Below, piece by piece: positions 8,314 to 16,716 of a stretch of DNA of 37,716 bases (position 1 is the stretch's first letter; the number at the start of each line of letters is the position of its first letter). The notes under the pieces were generated by a model. It ran no database searches. It had not been told where the DNA came from and was given only the letters and a program-made list of their open reading frames with translations. A program made the position numbers and the translations under genes. Origin of the DNA: Cytophagales bacterium. Its GTDB lineage: Bacteria; Bacteroidota; Bacteroidia; Cytophagales; Cyclobacteriaceae. The stretch covers positions 1 to 37,716 of the forward strand of contig JAAEPI010000426.1 in the NCBI GenBank assembly GCA_024232835.1, read 5' to 3'.

Positions 8314-9537
8314 ATGCCCAATACATCGACCCTCCTCTTTCTACTCATTACTTTTCCAATGCTATCATGTCAAACCGGAAATCCCGAGAAGAAAGATGAG
8401 CTGATCCGGATCAATCACATTCGTGCCCCCTCTCCAGATGGAAGTTCCTTGCCCTACTTGACAAGAGGAGAAGACGGGTATACCTACATGTCCTGGACGG
8501 AGGAATTGGATTCAGGCTTGACCATTTTAAAGTATTCAAAACTTGAAAAGAACGAGTGGTCAGTTCCTGAATTGATAATTTCTGGAAATGACTGGTTCAC
8601 TAACTGGGCCGACTATCCTATGATTGCAATAGATGCGCACGGCAATATGATCGCAAATTTCCTTGCCAAGAGTACGTCTGGAACCTATTCTTATGATGTG
8701 AATGTGGTATTAAAATCGGCTAATTCCAATAAATGGAGTAACCCGATTATCCCCCACAAAGATGGAACTCCAACAGAGCATGGCTTTGTCACCATGCTTC
8801 CTCGTAATGATGGTACATTCCTACTGGCCTGGCTCGATGGCCGGAATACAGGTGCCACTCAAAACGGTGAAATGACTATCAGAAGTGCAATAATTGATAT
8901 GGAAGGTAATCTGTCAAAGGAAGTTGAATTAGATAACCAGGTATGCGATTGTTGCCAAACCGGAGGTGTTCAAACCTCAACTGGTTCATTAATCTCCTAT
9001 CGTGATCGGTCAGTATTTGAAGTCAGGGATGTGTCCATAGTTCGGGGTAATAATGGCAAATGGACCGCTCCGGAGATCGTTCATAATGACAATTGGAAAA
9101 TCAAAGGATGCCCTGTTAATGGTCCAAGAATGGATGCAATTGGTAATGCTGTGTCTATAGCCTGGTTTACAGCTGCCAATGGGGTGCCGAAAGTAAGATT
9201 CGCCTTTTCTGATGATGCAGCCAAAACATTTAGGAAACCATTGGAAATTGCAAACACATATACCCTTGGAAGAGTAGATGTAGCCATGGTGGACAATTAC
9301 TCTGCATATGTAAGTTGGCTTGGCTCTTCGGATAGCACTTCTATGATCATGCTTAGAAAGGTCAATGTTAACGGAGATTTAGAAGATCCGATAGCGATTG
9401 CTGAAACCAGTGCTTTACGCGCCAGCGGATTTCCACAAATGGTAAATTCGGGCAAACAATTAATTCTAACATGGACAGATGTTCAACGCGACAAACATGA
9501 AATAAAAATGGCAACCGTTTCTCTGCCTCCAAATTGA
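8314..9537 (+). CDS. Sialidase-like BNR-repeat lipoprotein
   Basis: A 407-aa lipoprotein with a beta-propeller body of the sialidase superfamily. I chose the ATG at 8314, which gives a lipoprotein signal ending in lipobox LSCQ; the ORF-track start adds 20 residues without purpose. Asp-box-like stretches are present (SDDAAKTFRKP near residue 300), and several propeller blades carry the YMSWTEELDSG, LLAWLDGRNTG and VSWLGSSDSTS type strands. A CDCCQTGG cluster near residue 214 is notable, since such cysteine pairs are typical of a Bacteroidota exo-sialidase-like group of unproven activity. Substrate is not known. It is preceded by the broken lipoprotein gene. Confidence 0.75.
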   Translation: MPNTSTLLFLLITFPMLSCQTGNPEKKDELIRINHIRAPSPDGSSLPYLTRGEDGYTYMSWTEELDSGLTILKYSKLEKNEWSVPELIISGNDWFTNWADYPMIAIDAHGNMIANFLAKSTSGTYSYDVNVVLKSANSNKWSNPIIPHKDGTPTEHGFVTMLPRNDGTFLLAWLDGRNTGATQNGEMTIRSAIIDMEGNLSKEVELDNQVCDCCQTGGVQTSTGSLISYRDRSVFEVRDVSIVRGNNGKWTAPEIVHNDNWKIKGCPVNGPRMDAIGNAVSIAWFTAANGVPKVRFAFSDDAAKTFRKPLEIANTYTLGRVDVAMVDNYSAYVSWLGSSDSTSMIMLRKVNVNGDLEDPIAIAETSALRASGFPQMVNSGKQLILTWTDVQRDKHEIKMATVSLPPN

Positions 9538-9583
9538 AAGAAGTACACTATCTTAGTTTTGTAAACAAATAATTCAATGCGAA

Positions 9584-10219
9584 ATGGGTCAAGCAGGAAA
9601 GTACATATTAGCTCTTTTAGTGGTATTTGGAGGGTTCTATGCAATAAAATTAGTTAACTCTGGGAAGATTATTCCACTGACCGAGCAGGCAACAGACCCT
9701 GATCTTCATTTTGGTAATTCGAGGACCTATTTTAAGGAGAAAGATTTTGGGAGAGGAATGGAACATTTGATCAAAGCAATCAAAGACATTCACAATATTG
9801 AGCGAGATCTGGATCCGGCAAGCAATGCACTTCTTGAAGAATCGATAAAAGATTTAGAAATAGTACAAAGGGAATTACAACATGATTCTCTAGTAGTTGA
9901 AGATATTAATATTTCCTATTCCGAAGCACTTAATGCACTTACAGAGGCAGAGGTAAAAGTGACTAAAGCGTTATTGAAATCAAATCACAAGCATGATGCT
10001 ATGATTGCTCTTAAGTATGGAATGACACATCTAAAAAATACACTAAAATACACAGAAGGAGATGAGAAGGCAAAGGAGAAAGCCATTTACAGCGAACTGG
10101 ATGAGGTCTTGAATAACACATCTTTGACAGATGAGGAAATAATGGAAAGGCTTAACCATATAATCGATGAATTGGATTCTTTGCATGCAGATAATCTACA
10201 TTCTGAAAATAATGAATAA
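9584..10219 (+). CDS. Membrane-anchored coiled-coil protein of unknown function
   Basis: A 211-aa protein with one N-terminal membrane helix (YILALLVVFGGFYAIKL, about residues 7-23) and a long, almost entirely helical, charged region after it. The charged part reads like paired helices (EEKDFGRGMEHLIKAIKD, EEIMERLNHIIDELDSL) and may fold as a helical bundle. No catalytic motif is seen. Its stop is 6 nt before the start of ddl, so the two are likely co-transcribed, but the link to peptidoglycan synthesis is only contextual. I do not recognise the family. Confidence 0.72.
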   Translation: MGQAGKYILALLVVFGGFYAIKLVNSGKIIPLTEQATDPDLHFGNSRTYFKEKDFGRGMEHLIKAIKDIHNIERDLDPASNALLEESIKDLEIVQRELQHDSLVVEDINISYSEALNALTEAEVKVTKALLKSNHKHDAMIALKYGMTHLKNTLKYTEGDEKAKEKAIYSELDEVLNNTSLTDEEIMERLNHIIDELDSLHADNLHSENNE

Positions 10220-10225
10220 TATCGT

Positions 10226-11269
10226 ATGACCACTGTCCTGATTCTTTGTGGTGGCCAATCTCCCGAACATGAAATATCCCTGCGCTCAGCTCGTAACATT
10301 GTTGAGACGCTAGACAAAGATCTTTTCAAACTGATCATTGTTGGAATTGACCATGAAGGGAATTGGCATTTACTTGACAATGTGCCAGAGGGTACCAATA
10401 TCGAAGCAAATAACAAAGTCCTTATTGATCCGGGGACTAACAGTTTGATACATGGATCAAACACCATTTCAATTGATGTCGTGTTCCCTGTACTCCATGG
10501 CCCTAATGGGGAAGATGGAGCTGTTCAAGGGCTGCTTACAATGTTGGATGTTCCATATGTAGGGGCTGATGTTCTAGGATCAGCTGCGGCAATGGATAAG
10601 GATATAGCTAAAATTCTCATGACAGCCGTTGGAATTAATGTGGCTAGAGGAATAACGTTAAGACCTACTTCTACCAAAACTTTTGAAGAACTCAAGAGTG
10701 AAATGGGGAGTCCCTTATTTGTCAAACCAGCAAATATGGGGTCATCCGTTGGAGTTCATAAAGTGTCCACCGCAGGAGAGTTTCAAAGTGCACTTAATGA
10801 CGCCTTTCGATTTGATACTAAAGTACTCGTGGAAGAAGCGATTATAGGTAGGGAAATTGAATGTGCTGTAATAGGAATTAAGGATATTCGAGTGACTGCT
10901 CCCGGCGAAATCAAAAGCTCAGAAGAGTATTCTTTCGAAGAGAAGTACAGCGATTCATCAGAAACACAATTAGATATTCCTGCTGAAGGCATAAATGAAA
11001 AATTGCGTATAGAAATTCAAGAAACTGCAGCAGTAGCTTTCAAAACTCTTCAGTGTTCTATTATGGCAAGAGTGGATATGTTCCTATCAGATGAGAAGAA
11101 AATCTATGTGAACGAAATCAACACAATTCCCGGATTCACGAGCATTAGTATGTATCCAAAACTTTGGGAATATGAAGGGCTCTCCTACACTGAGCTAATC
11201 ACCAAGCTGCTTGAGTTGGCAATTGAACGACATGAAGCTAGAGGAGGCCTCAGAAAAACCCGTCTTTAA
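10226..11269 (+). CDS. ddl: D-alanine--D-alanine ligase
   Basis: ATP-grasp ligase that makes D-Ala-D-Ala for peptidoglycan precursors in the cytoplasm. The 347-aa product starts with the typical LILCGGQSPEHEISLRSA segment, then has HGPNGEDGAVQGLL (about residues 91-104), the ATP-binding FVKPANMGSSVGVHK region near 166-180, and the metal-binding EINTIPGFTSISMYP near 296-310. Length is normal. It follows a membrane-anchored helical protein by 6 nt. Assignment is secure. Confidence 0.96.
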   Translation: MTTVLILCGGQSPEHEISLRSARNIVETLDKDLFKLIIVGIDHEGNWHLLDNVPEGTNIEANNKVLIDPGTNSLIHGSNTISIDVVFPVLHGPNGEDGAVQGLLTMLDVPYVGADVLGSAAAMDKDIAKILMTAVGINVARGITLRPTSTKTFEELKSEMGSPLFVKPANMGSSVGVHKVSTAGEFQSALNDAFRFDTKVLVEEAIIGREIECAVIGIKDIRVTAPGEIKSSEEYSFEEKYSDSSETQLDIPAEGINEKLRIEIQETAAVAFKTLQCSIMARVDMFLSDEKKIYVNEINTIPGFTSISMYPKLWEYEGLSYTELITKLLELAIERHEARGGLRKTRL

Positions 11270-11289
11270 TTGACCATTTCGATCCTTAA

Positions 11290-11608
11290 TCAGACTCCCA
11301 ACTTCTCGTCTTCATTTACCCAACTAGCCATGATGCTAATGTCAGTTTCATTTGTGAAGGCTAATCACATTCTCTGTGCTATGTCTTTGACCAAATAGCC
11401 TATTTGATGATCCTATTTTGACAATACTCTTACCGCATTTGGATCAAATGGATTATTAGGTTCTAGCTCTAAATTGAAGTAGATTCTCCTCTTCAACTTC
11501 TGTCTTGATTATTTCTTGCCTACGTGTATTATCTGAATTCATCTTTGACACTTCCGCTACTTGGCTATCCATGACGTGAGCTTAGGTCATTTTGATAATT
11601 TTGGCCAT
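11290..11608 (-). pseudogene. HIRAN-domain protein pseudogene
   Basis: This covers most of the roughly 420-bp gap after ddl. On the minus strand one frame reads LELEPNNPFDPNAVRVLSK, then TAG (11415-11413), DHQIGYLVKDIAQRM, then TGA (11367-11365), LAFTNETDISIMASW and on to a terminal TGA at 11292-11290. The EPxNPxDPNAVxV and GYL segments are the core of a HIRAN domain, which is found alone or in DNA-repair and replication-associated proteins. An N-terminal part (MDSQVAEVSKMNSDN, start at 11572, or from the ATG at 11608) is in another frame, so at least one frameshift is present as well as two in-frame stops. It is a decayed gene. Confidence 0.7.
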
Positions 11609-11690
11609 TGTTAATTCGAAACGTACAACGTTGCTATTCATTTACAACAGACTACTTCCACTATTGACTACATTCGCCAAAAAATAATCT

Positions 11691-12116
11691 ATGAACATCG
11701 TTTTTCATGCACATTCTGGCCTCAGATGGTTGATCCTTCTACTGATTGTATTTTTAATCCTTAAATCTTTGATTGGATGGTTCTCAGGTGGCATTTATTC
11801 GAAATTTGATAAGATTCTTGGATCAGCAACTGTTGGGCTTCTGGATTTACAATTGATTCTGGGGTTTCTACTCTACTTTTTGCATAGCGCCTTCACTAAA
11901 AATCTCACGTTCAATATGAGCAATACTTCAGAAAGATTCTGGTCTGTTGAGCATTTGATACTAATGATTCTTGCTATCAGTGCTGCGCATATTGGAAAAG
12001 TAAAGGCTAAGAAATCAGAAATTAATAGGACCAAATTTAAGTTTCAGGCAATCTTCTTTTTCATCTCACTTATTTTGATGATTATGGGAATTCCCTGGAA
12101 TCGGATTGGGGCTTAA
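11691..12116 (+). CDS. Four-helix membrane protein (cytochrome b-like, unknown)
   Basis: A 141-aa integral membrane protein with four predicted helices (about residues 10-30, 44-67, 87-103 and 120-138). The N-terminus HAHSGLRWLILLL resembles a Bacteroidota family of small membrane proteins with cytochrome-b-like or doxX-like topology, often listed as hypothetical. Histidines occur in or next to helices (H6, H8, H88, H100), so heme binding is conceivable but not shown. It stands alone, with pseudogenes on both sides. Confidence 0.7.
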   Translation: MNIVFHAHSGLRWLILLLIVFLILKSLIGWFSGGIYSKFDKILGSATVGLLDLQLILGFLLYFLHSAFTKNLTFNMSNTSERFWSVEHLILMILAISAAHIGKVKAKKSEINRTKFKFQAIFFFISLILMIMGIPWNRIGA

Positions 12117-12246
12117 AAAACTCACACTCTCTGGTTCTCATCAGATGGGCTATGATTTCTAATCCAATTACCCCTTTTTAAGGTTTTGAACTACTCGAAT
12201 CAAGCAGTAATTTCAAATTGAATCTAAATCAGCGATAGACTAATTC

Positions 12247-12510
12247 GGGTTTGCTGAAAAGTCTCAGGCGTATTAGATACGAACGGGTGAAGCGAATATG
12301 TATAGGCATATTTTGAACTGAAGTTCGTGAAGTACAATGCCTATGGCTTGGTAGGGATGATGTGCCAGTGGCTAACATGAAAAATGCCGAAGGCGTATTT
12401 CAAAGTGCATGAAAAATCATCAAATACTCTTGAAATGCATGCACTTCAACACTTGAAACAGCTATCCTATTCTTTGATAATCAATTTGTTAAGTGTTTTT
12501 CAGCAGACCC
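12247..12510. mobile_element. 264-bp element with terminal inverted repeats (MITE or IS relic)
   Basis: The left end GGGTTTGCTGAAAAGT (12247-12262) is matched by the inverted right end GTTTTTCAGCAGACCC (12495-12510); the two ends agree at 13 of 16 positions. The interior has no transposase-length ORF on either strand; the 88-aa ORF in the track overlaps the element and the adjacent pseudogene and looks spurious. A related end (GGGCCTGCTGAAAAACAC) is at 37447. I see no convincing target-site duplication. It lies directly at the 3-prime end of the lipoprotein pseudogene at 12511-12853, which it may have truncated. The remaining gap 12117-12246 holds nothing I can support. Confidence 0.55.
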
Positions 12511-12853
12511 TAAATAGGACGAGCCATTTTCCATCCTCCTTAAATAGCAAAGTCGGATCTTTTTCTTCATTTCCCTCTTGGTCTTTCCACCAAACTCAGG
12601 CATACTCATTCGCAATGGAATCTCGAGAAACGACCATGGTGAATTTTTGACCTCATTCTGTCAAATTGGTCATTATATCAGCCACTGTAACCAATCCTGC
12701 TTGTGTGGAGCTGGTGGTTAATTTTTTAACCCCTTGCATATCATTTGCATTCATTTTGAACATCCATTTCTCAGCAACTTTTACTGGTATATCCATCGTT
12801 TGGCAGGCCACTAGCATGTAAGAAATGAACAATAATATTACTAGTTTTCTCAT
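12511..12853 (-). pseudogene. Lipoprotein (DUF4878/NTF2-like) pseudogene
   Basis: A lipoprotein signal (MRKLVILLFISYMLVACQ, lipobox LVAC) is followed by VAEKWMFKMNANDMQGVKKLTT, typical of the NTF2-like DUF4878 class. The frame then meets TGA at 12655-12653, continues GQKFTMVVSRDSIANEYA, meets a second TGA at 12598-12596, and continues VWWKDQEGNEEKDPTLLF and GKWLVLF up to the edge of the 264-bp element. Both stops are in frame and each would be a Trp codon by one G-to-A change. The ORF track shows only the first 66 codons. It is a recent pseudogene whose last codons were probably cut by the element. Confidence 0.7.
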
Positions 12854-12949
12854 GCCTGAAAATTTACAAGTTGAATTACAAGATTCCTAAACTTCACCCT
12901 GATAGGTTAAAGGTCAATAGGTAGCACTTGGGATGAAAAAGAATTTGGT

Positions 12950-13792
12950 TTAAAGATGAAACGTCCAAACCGGAATTTCTGCATGATTGACCACATCCTC
13001 AGCGATACTGCCCTTTAGAAAATGTCCTACGCCTTTCTTTTGGGTAGTGCCAAGAGCAATCATTTGAGCTCCAATATCTTCCGCATAAGCGACTATTCCA
13101 TCTTCTTCGTTTGAGTAATTGTAAATTTCAGTTGTGTGCTCTCCGAACTCATGTTCTTTAGCAAATTTATCCATCAACTTATTATCAAGTCGACTAGATG
13201 TGAAATTGGCTGGTGTATTTATGATAACAACGCGAAGGCGAGCTTCTAACAGTGAACATACACTCATCAATCTCCGAACAAAATCATCAGTTACATTTTC
13301 AAAATCAGAAGCAAAGACCACTTCTTTAATAATATCCAAGTTGGCGGCTTTATTCATGGTAATTACGGGGCAACTCGCATAGCGAACTACTTTTTCCGCA
13401 TTGGAGCCAACAAAGAATTCATCCAATCCTTCAGAACCACTCGTACCCATAATTATTAAATCGATATTTTCATTCTCGACCTCTTGCGTGATTTCATTGT
13501 CAGGGTTCCCCAGCTTTATTTTTTGCTTCACCTCTACCTGACCTACACTCGCATCATCAATGGTTTGGTTCATCTTCACTTCCACCTGTTCAATAAGTTT
13601 TTTCATGTACATGATCTCCATTGGATTGTAATCATTTACACCCATGGTTTTGAAAGCTGAAGCGGTTGGATGCTCTATGACATGGAATAAGGTGATTGAG
13701 CAAGCTGATGCTTTTTTTGCCATTTGAAGAGCAAAACTCAGAGCACTTTTGGATGATTTAGAAAAATCATACGGGACGAGTAATTTATTCAT
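12950..13792 (-). CDS. Universal stress protein, tandem UspA domains
   Basis: A 280-aa cytoplasmic protein of two UspA domains. Domain one (residues 1-147) begins with KLLVPYDFSKSSKSALSFA and ends with the nucleotide-binding IIMGTSGSEGLDEFFVGSNAEKVV and CPVITM. Domain two starts near residue 155 (IIKEVVFASDFENV) and ends with MIALGTTQKKGVGHFLKGSIAEDVVNHAEIPVW. The GxxG-(9)-GS ATP-binding loops are partly kept in both halves. Tandem USPs of this kind are common in Bacteroidota. It is a single-gene unit with a TATCTTTC box upstream on its strand. Confidence 0.9.
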   Translation of the reverse strand: MNKLLVPYDFSKSSKSALSFALQMAKKASACSITLFHVIEHPTASAFKTMGVNDYNPMEIMYMKKLIEQVEVKMNQTIDDASVGQVEVKQKIKLGNPDNEITQEVENENIDLIIMGTSGSEGLDEFFVGSNAEKVVRYASCPVITMNKAANLDIIKEVVFASDFENVTDDFVRRLMSVCSLLEARLRVVIINTPANFTSSRLDNKLMDKFAKEHEFGEHTTEIYNYSNEEDGIVAYAEDIGAQMIALGTTQKKGVGHFLKGSIAEDVVNHAEIPVWTFHL

Positions 13793-13852
13793 AAGAGTTG
13801 CGATTAAAATTGAGTTGAAAGATACGGTTTCTATTTAAAAAAACTGCAATTA

Positions 13853-15727
13853 TCAGTTTGGCATTTTTATGAAAATTTTGCCAGAAAAATCAGTTGTGGT
13901 CATTTCCTTACTCGTCTCTATCGTTAGATTATCCAGGCGAATTTCGGCTTTCATACTATCATTCGAACCTAGTAATATCAGCTCTCGATTATCGACGATT
14001 ATGGGCGAACCATCTCCCGATTCCATACCTAATTGTTTCATTATATCAGCAAAATCGAAAGTTGCTGTATCAGTATCCAACACCAGTTCAAATCTTGACT
14101 CTGTGACTTTAGAAAATCTAAATAGCTGATTTTCGATATTGAACTCTTGTTTGTAGTCATAAAAATTGACATCCAATATGTAATCATATCCAGTAACCAT
14201 CATAATTCCTGAGTATGCATCCTGCGCTTGGTAGTTTTGACTGTAGCTATCGTCATTAAGACCATTGTATCTATATCTATACTCCAGACCCATGAGTTCC
14301 ATTCTGATCTTCGCCTGGCTCCAATAATAGCTGGAGCTATCGACAAGAACTTTCATTACGCTATCAGGATTTTGTACAAACCAATGATTTAGCTTGTCAA
14401 ACCCATGATGGTCATCTAAATAATCAAGGATGGAATACACTTCATTCTTCAGCGAATCGGTAAGTAAGAGTTCATTCTTATTACTATCCTGCAAGACGTA
14501 GTAATCATTATCGCCCAATTCTAAGACGGGTTCATTTATTATCTGGGCATCAGTTAACAGTCCATTCGCAGATAAAATAGTTTCCAATCTACCTACCTGA
14601 CTACTTTCACTCACGCCGAACATTCCCCAAGGACCAATTGAAGTTATAAGAATCATCCCAGCCAGAGACATTGGAATTACTTTGATGTTCTTTGCCCCAA
14701 CAATGAAATAAAGTGAAACAAATAACAACCATAGCCCCAGCTCTACAATAAGGTATCTATTGACTGTAAGTCCATAATCATCTATTCGAATGACGATTGC
14801 AATAAAAAGCACTGCAGTGAGAGGTAGCAGGGTGTAGTAAAAGAATTTGGAAAACTTAGATATCCAATGTTCTTTCTCTTTTTCCCCGAAAGGGTAGATC
14901 AACAAAAAGGTCAAAATACCCAGCACAGCTACGCAAACTATCAGGTAAGACACAATGCCTTTTGGCCAGTCCCAAAGCCCAACGATCTTCGCTACGTAGG
15001 CATACAAAATAATCAGATATAGGATAAGTAATGGGAGCAATACATATTGTGCAAATGTCTTTAGTCCCTTTGGATAATCAGTCTTCTCCTCAAGGGAATC
15101 CAATTCCCTATCAACACCTGAAATGAAGAACCACGTGTTGAATAGTCCAAATACTATAATAAATAATTGGAAAAATCTCTCGCCATCAATGTCAGCATCA
15201 AACAGCAAATTGAGAGAAACAAGTGCAAGTACAAGCCCAATATAGACGAATCCGGAATACAAAATAGAAAGGCAAAATCGCAGGAACAACATCTTATTAT
15301 ATTGCCAAAACCCATTGATTTCTCCTTTAGAAATAAAAGGCGCGAATGATACCAGCAGATGTGCCACAACATTGTAGATGGTGTATCTTATGTATGGCTG
15401 ACTAATATTGTTGGTTTCTTCAGAGCCCGGTAGGGTGAAATATATCAACAGTAGGAGAATCAAACCAATAAGGCTCAGCAACCAGGATGGGGGGTTAAAT
15501 TTTTGCTTCTTGTCCTTATAAATATTGATGCTAAAGAAGAGCACTAAACCCAGCGCACTTACCAAAAGCAGGTTTACGAAGGGTAGCTGGTTGTCGATAT
15601 CATGGTCAAATTCTACTAGATAAACGGCTACTGACACCCCAATGAGAGCGGATAACAGGGTAAGAGGGAATCTTACGGCTGAACTAACAGCCTCGTCTTT
15701 CAGGTACTTTAATGATGGGATTTTCAT
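13853..15727 (-). CDS. DUF4153-type polytopic membrane protein
   Basis: A 624-aa protein with about ten to twelve membrane helices in the first 370 residues (for example FPLTLLSALIGVSVAVYLV, FVNLLLVSALGLVLFF) and a soluble C-terminal domain of about 250 residues, probably periplasmic. The N-terminal KDEAVSSAVRFPLTLLSALIG segment is characteristic of the DUF4153 family in Bacteroidota. No enzyme motif is visible and the function is unknown. It is separated from menA by about 95 bp and may have its own promoter. Confidence 0.8.
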   Translation of the reverse strand: MKIPSLKYLKDEAVSSAVRFPLTLLSALIGVSVAVYLVEFDHDIDNQLPFVNLLLVSALGLVLFFSINIYKDKKQKFNPPSWLLSLIGLILLLLIYFTLPGSEETNNISQPYIRYTIYNVVAHLLVSFAPFISKGEINGFWQYNKMLFLRFCLSILYSGFVYIGLVLALVSLNLLFDADIDGERFFQLFIIVFGLFNTWFFISGVDRELDSLEEKTDYPKGLKTFAQYVLLPLLILYLIILYAYVAKIVGLWDWPKGIVSYLIVCVAVLGILTFLLIYPFGEKEKEHWISKFSKFFYYTLLPLTAVLFIAIVIRIDDYGLTVNRYLIVELGLWLLFVSLYFIVGAKNIKVIPMSLAGMILITSIGPWGMFGVSESSQVGRLETILSANGLLTDAQIINEPVLELGDNDYYVLQDSNKNELLLTDSLKNEVYSILDYLDDHHGFDKLNHWFVQNPDSVMKVLVDSSSYYWSQAKIRMELMGLEYRYRYNGLNDDSYSQNYQAQDAYSGIMMVTGYDYILDVNFYDYKQEFNIENQLFRFSKVTESRFELVLDTDTATFDFADIMKQLGMESGDGSPIIVDNRELILLGSNDSMKAEIRLDNLTIETSKEMTTTDFSGKIFIKMPN

Positions 15728-15822
15728 TGTCGCTATGTATTAAGCACAAGATAAATTCTTTATATCAGTATTTTAAAATAACCAGAGTAGTAGGTCCGTC
15801 TCTGATAATTTGCAGAATTGCA

Positions 15823-16716
15823 TCAAATCAAATTCCCAACCACAAATAATACGACAACTAGCAAGGTCGTCAATGCCATTTGTTTTAGATATGGATCGAG
15901 TTTCATTGACTCCTGTTCTCGTTTTACCCCCAACCAATTCTTTACAAACAGTGGTGTTGCTAACAAAAACAACCATTGACTAAGCTTAAAATCAGAGAGC
16001 CATCCAAACAGCACGAGCAGGATCATAGAAGACAAAAGAATAGCCGCATGATAGATGACCGCATTCTTACGTCCAATCCTCACCGGAATGGAGAATTTGC
16101 CAGAGGCTTTGTCGGAATTAATGTCACGAATATTGTTCACATTAAGTACAGCAACCGCCAGCAAACCAAGTGCACTAGCTGGTAACATCACCATTAAATC
16201 CAAGAATTGAGTATGAAGGAAATAGCTTCCTCCAACTCCAACCCAGCCAAAGAATACCAAGACAAAGATGTCTCCAAATCCAGCATAGCCATACGGATTT
16301 TTTCCCATGGTATATTTAAGCGCAGCTGCAATGGATACAACTCCAATTAGTATAAAAGATAAACTGACAACCCAATCAATAAACGTATAGAAAATTAACC
16401 AAAGCCCCAGAGCAAATGCCACTACCGTAACCAGAATAATAGCCTTCTTCATTTGAGAAGATGTGACCAATCCTGACTGAATAGTTCTGCTGGGGCCTTC
16501 CCTATTTTCACCATCTATCCCAGAAGAAGAATCTCCATAATCGTTGGCGAAATTCGATGCAATCTGCAAAGCAAAGGCGGTTAAGAGCGAAAGAAAATAA
16601 ATGCCCCAATCCCATTCACTATTCAGTGCTGCCAACGAACCACCCATGGTGATTGAAGCCCAGGCTAAGGGCAGGGTTCTTAGGCGCATCGCTTTAATCC
16701 ATGCACCCACCATCAC
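15823..16716 (-). CDS. menA: 1,4-dihydroxy-2-naphthoate polyprenyltransferase MenA
   Basis: Membrane prenyltransferase of the UbiA family that attaches the isoprenoid chain to 1,4-dihydroxy-2-naphthoate in menaquinone synthesis. The 297-aa protein has about eight membrane helices. The first Asp-rich motif is NFANDYGDSSSGID (about residues 57-70), followed by the MenA-typical GPSRTIQSGLV; the second Asp site is in NVNNIRDINSDKASG near 190-205. Its ATG overlaps the argS stop by 4 nt (ATGA), so it is the last gene of the argS-containing operon. Assignment is secure. Confidence 0.93.
   Translation of the reverse strand: MMVGAWIKAMRLRTLPLAWASITMGGSLAALNSEWDWGIYFLSLLTAFALQIASNFANDYGDSSSGIDGENREGPSRTIQSGLVTSSQMKKAIILVTVVAFALGLWLIFYTFIDWVVSLSFILIGVVSIAAALKYTMGKNPYGYAGFGDIFVLVFFGWVGVGGSYFLHTQFLDLMVMLPASALGLLAVAVLNVNNIRDINSDKASGKFSIPVRIGRKNAVIYHAAILLSSMILLVLFGWLSDFKLSQWLFLLATPLFVKNWLGVKREQESMKLDPYLKQMALTTLLVVVLFVVGNLI

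Noticed and set aside
12384-12650. 88-aa plus-strand ORF in the gap before the UspA gene
   Set aside because: It overlaps the TIR element and runs antisense to the lipoprotein pseudogene; the Phe/Ser-rich translation looks like a shadow frame.
12511-12853. Changed genetic code with TGA read as tryptophan
   Set aside because: Tight operon genes in the window end normally at TGA, and tryptophan is encoded by TGG throughout; pseudogenisation is simpler.
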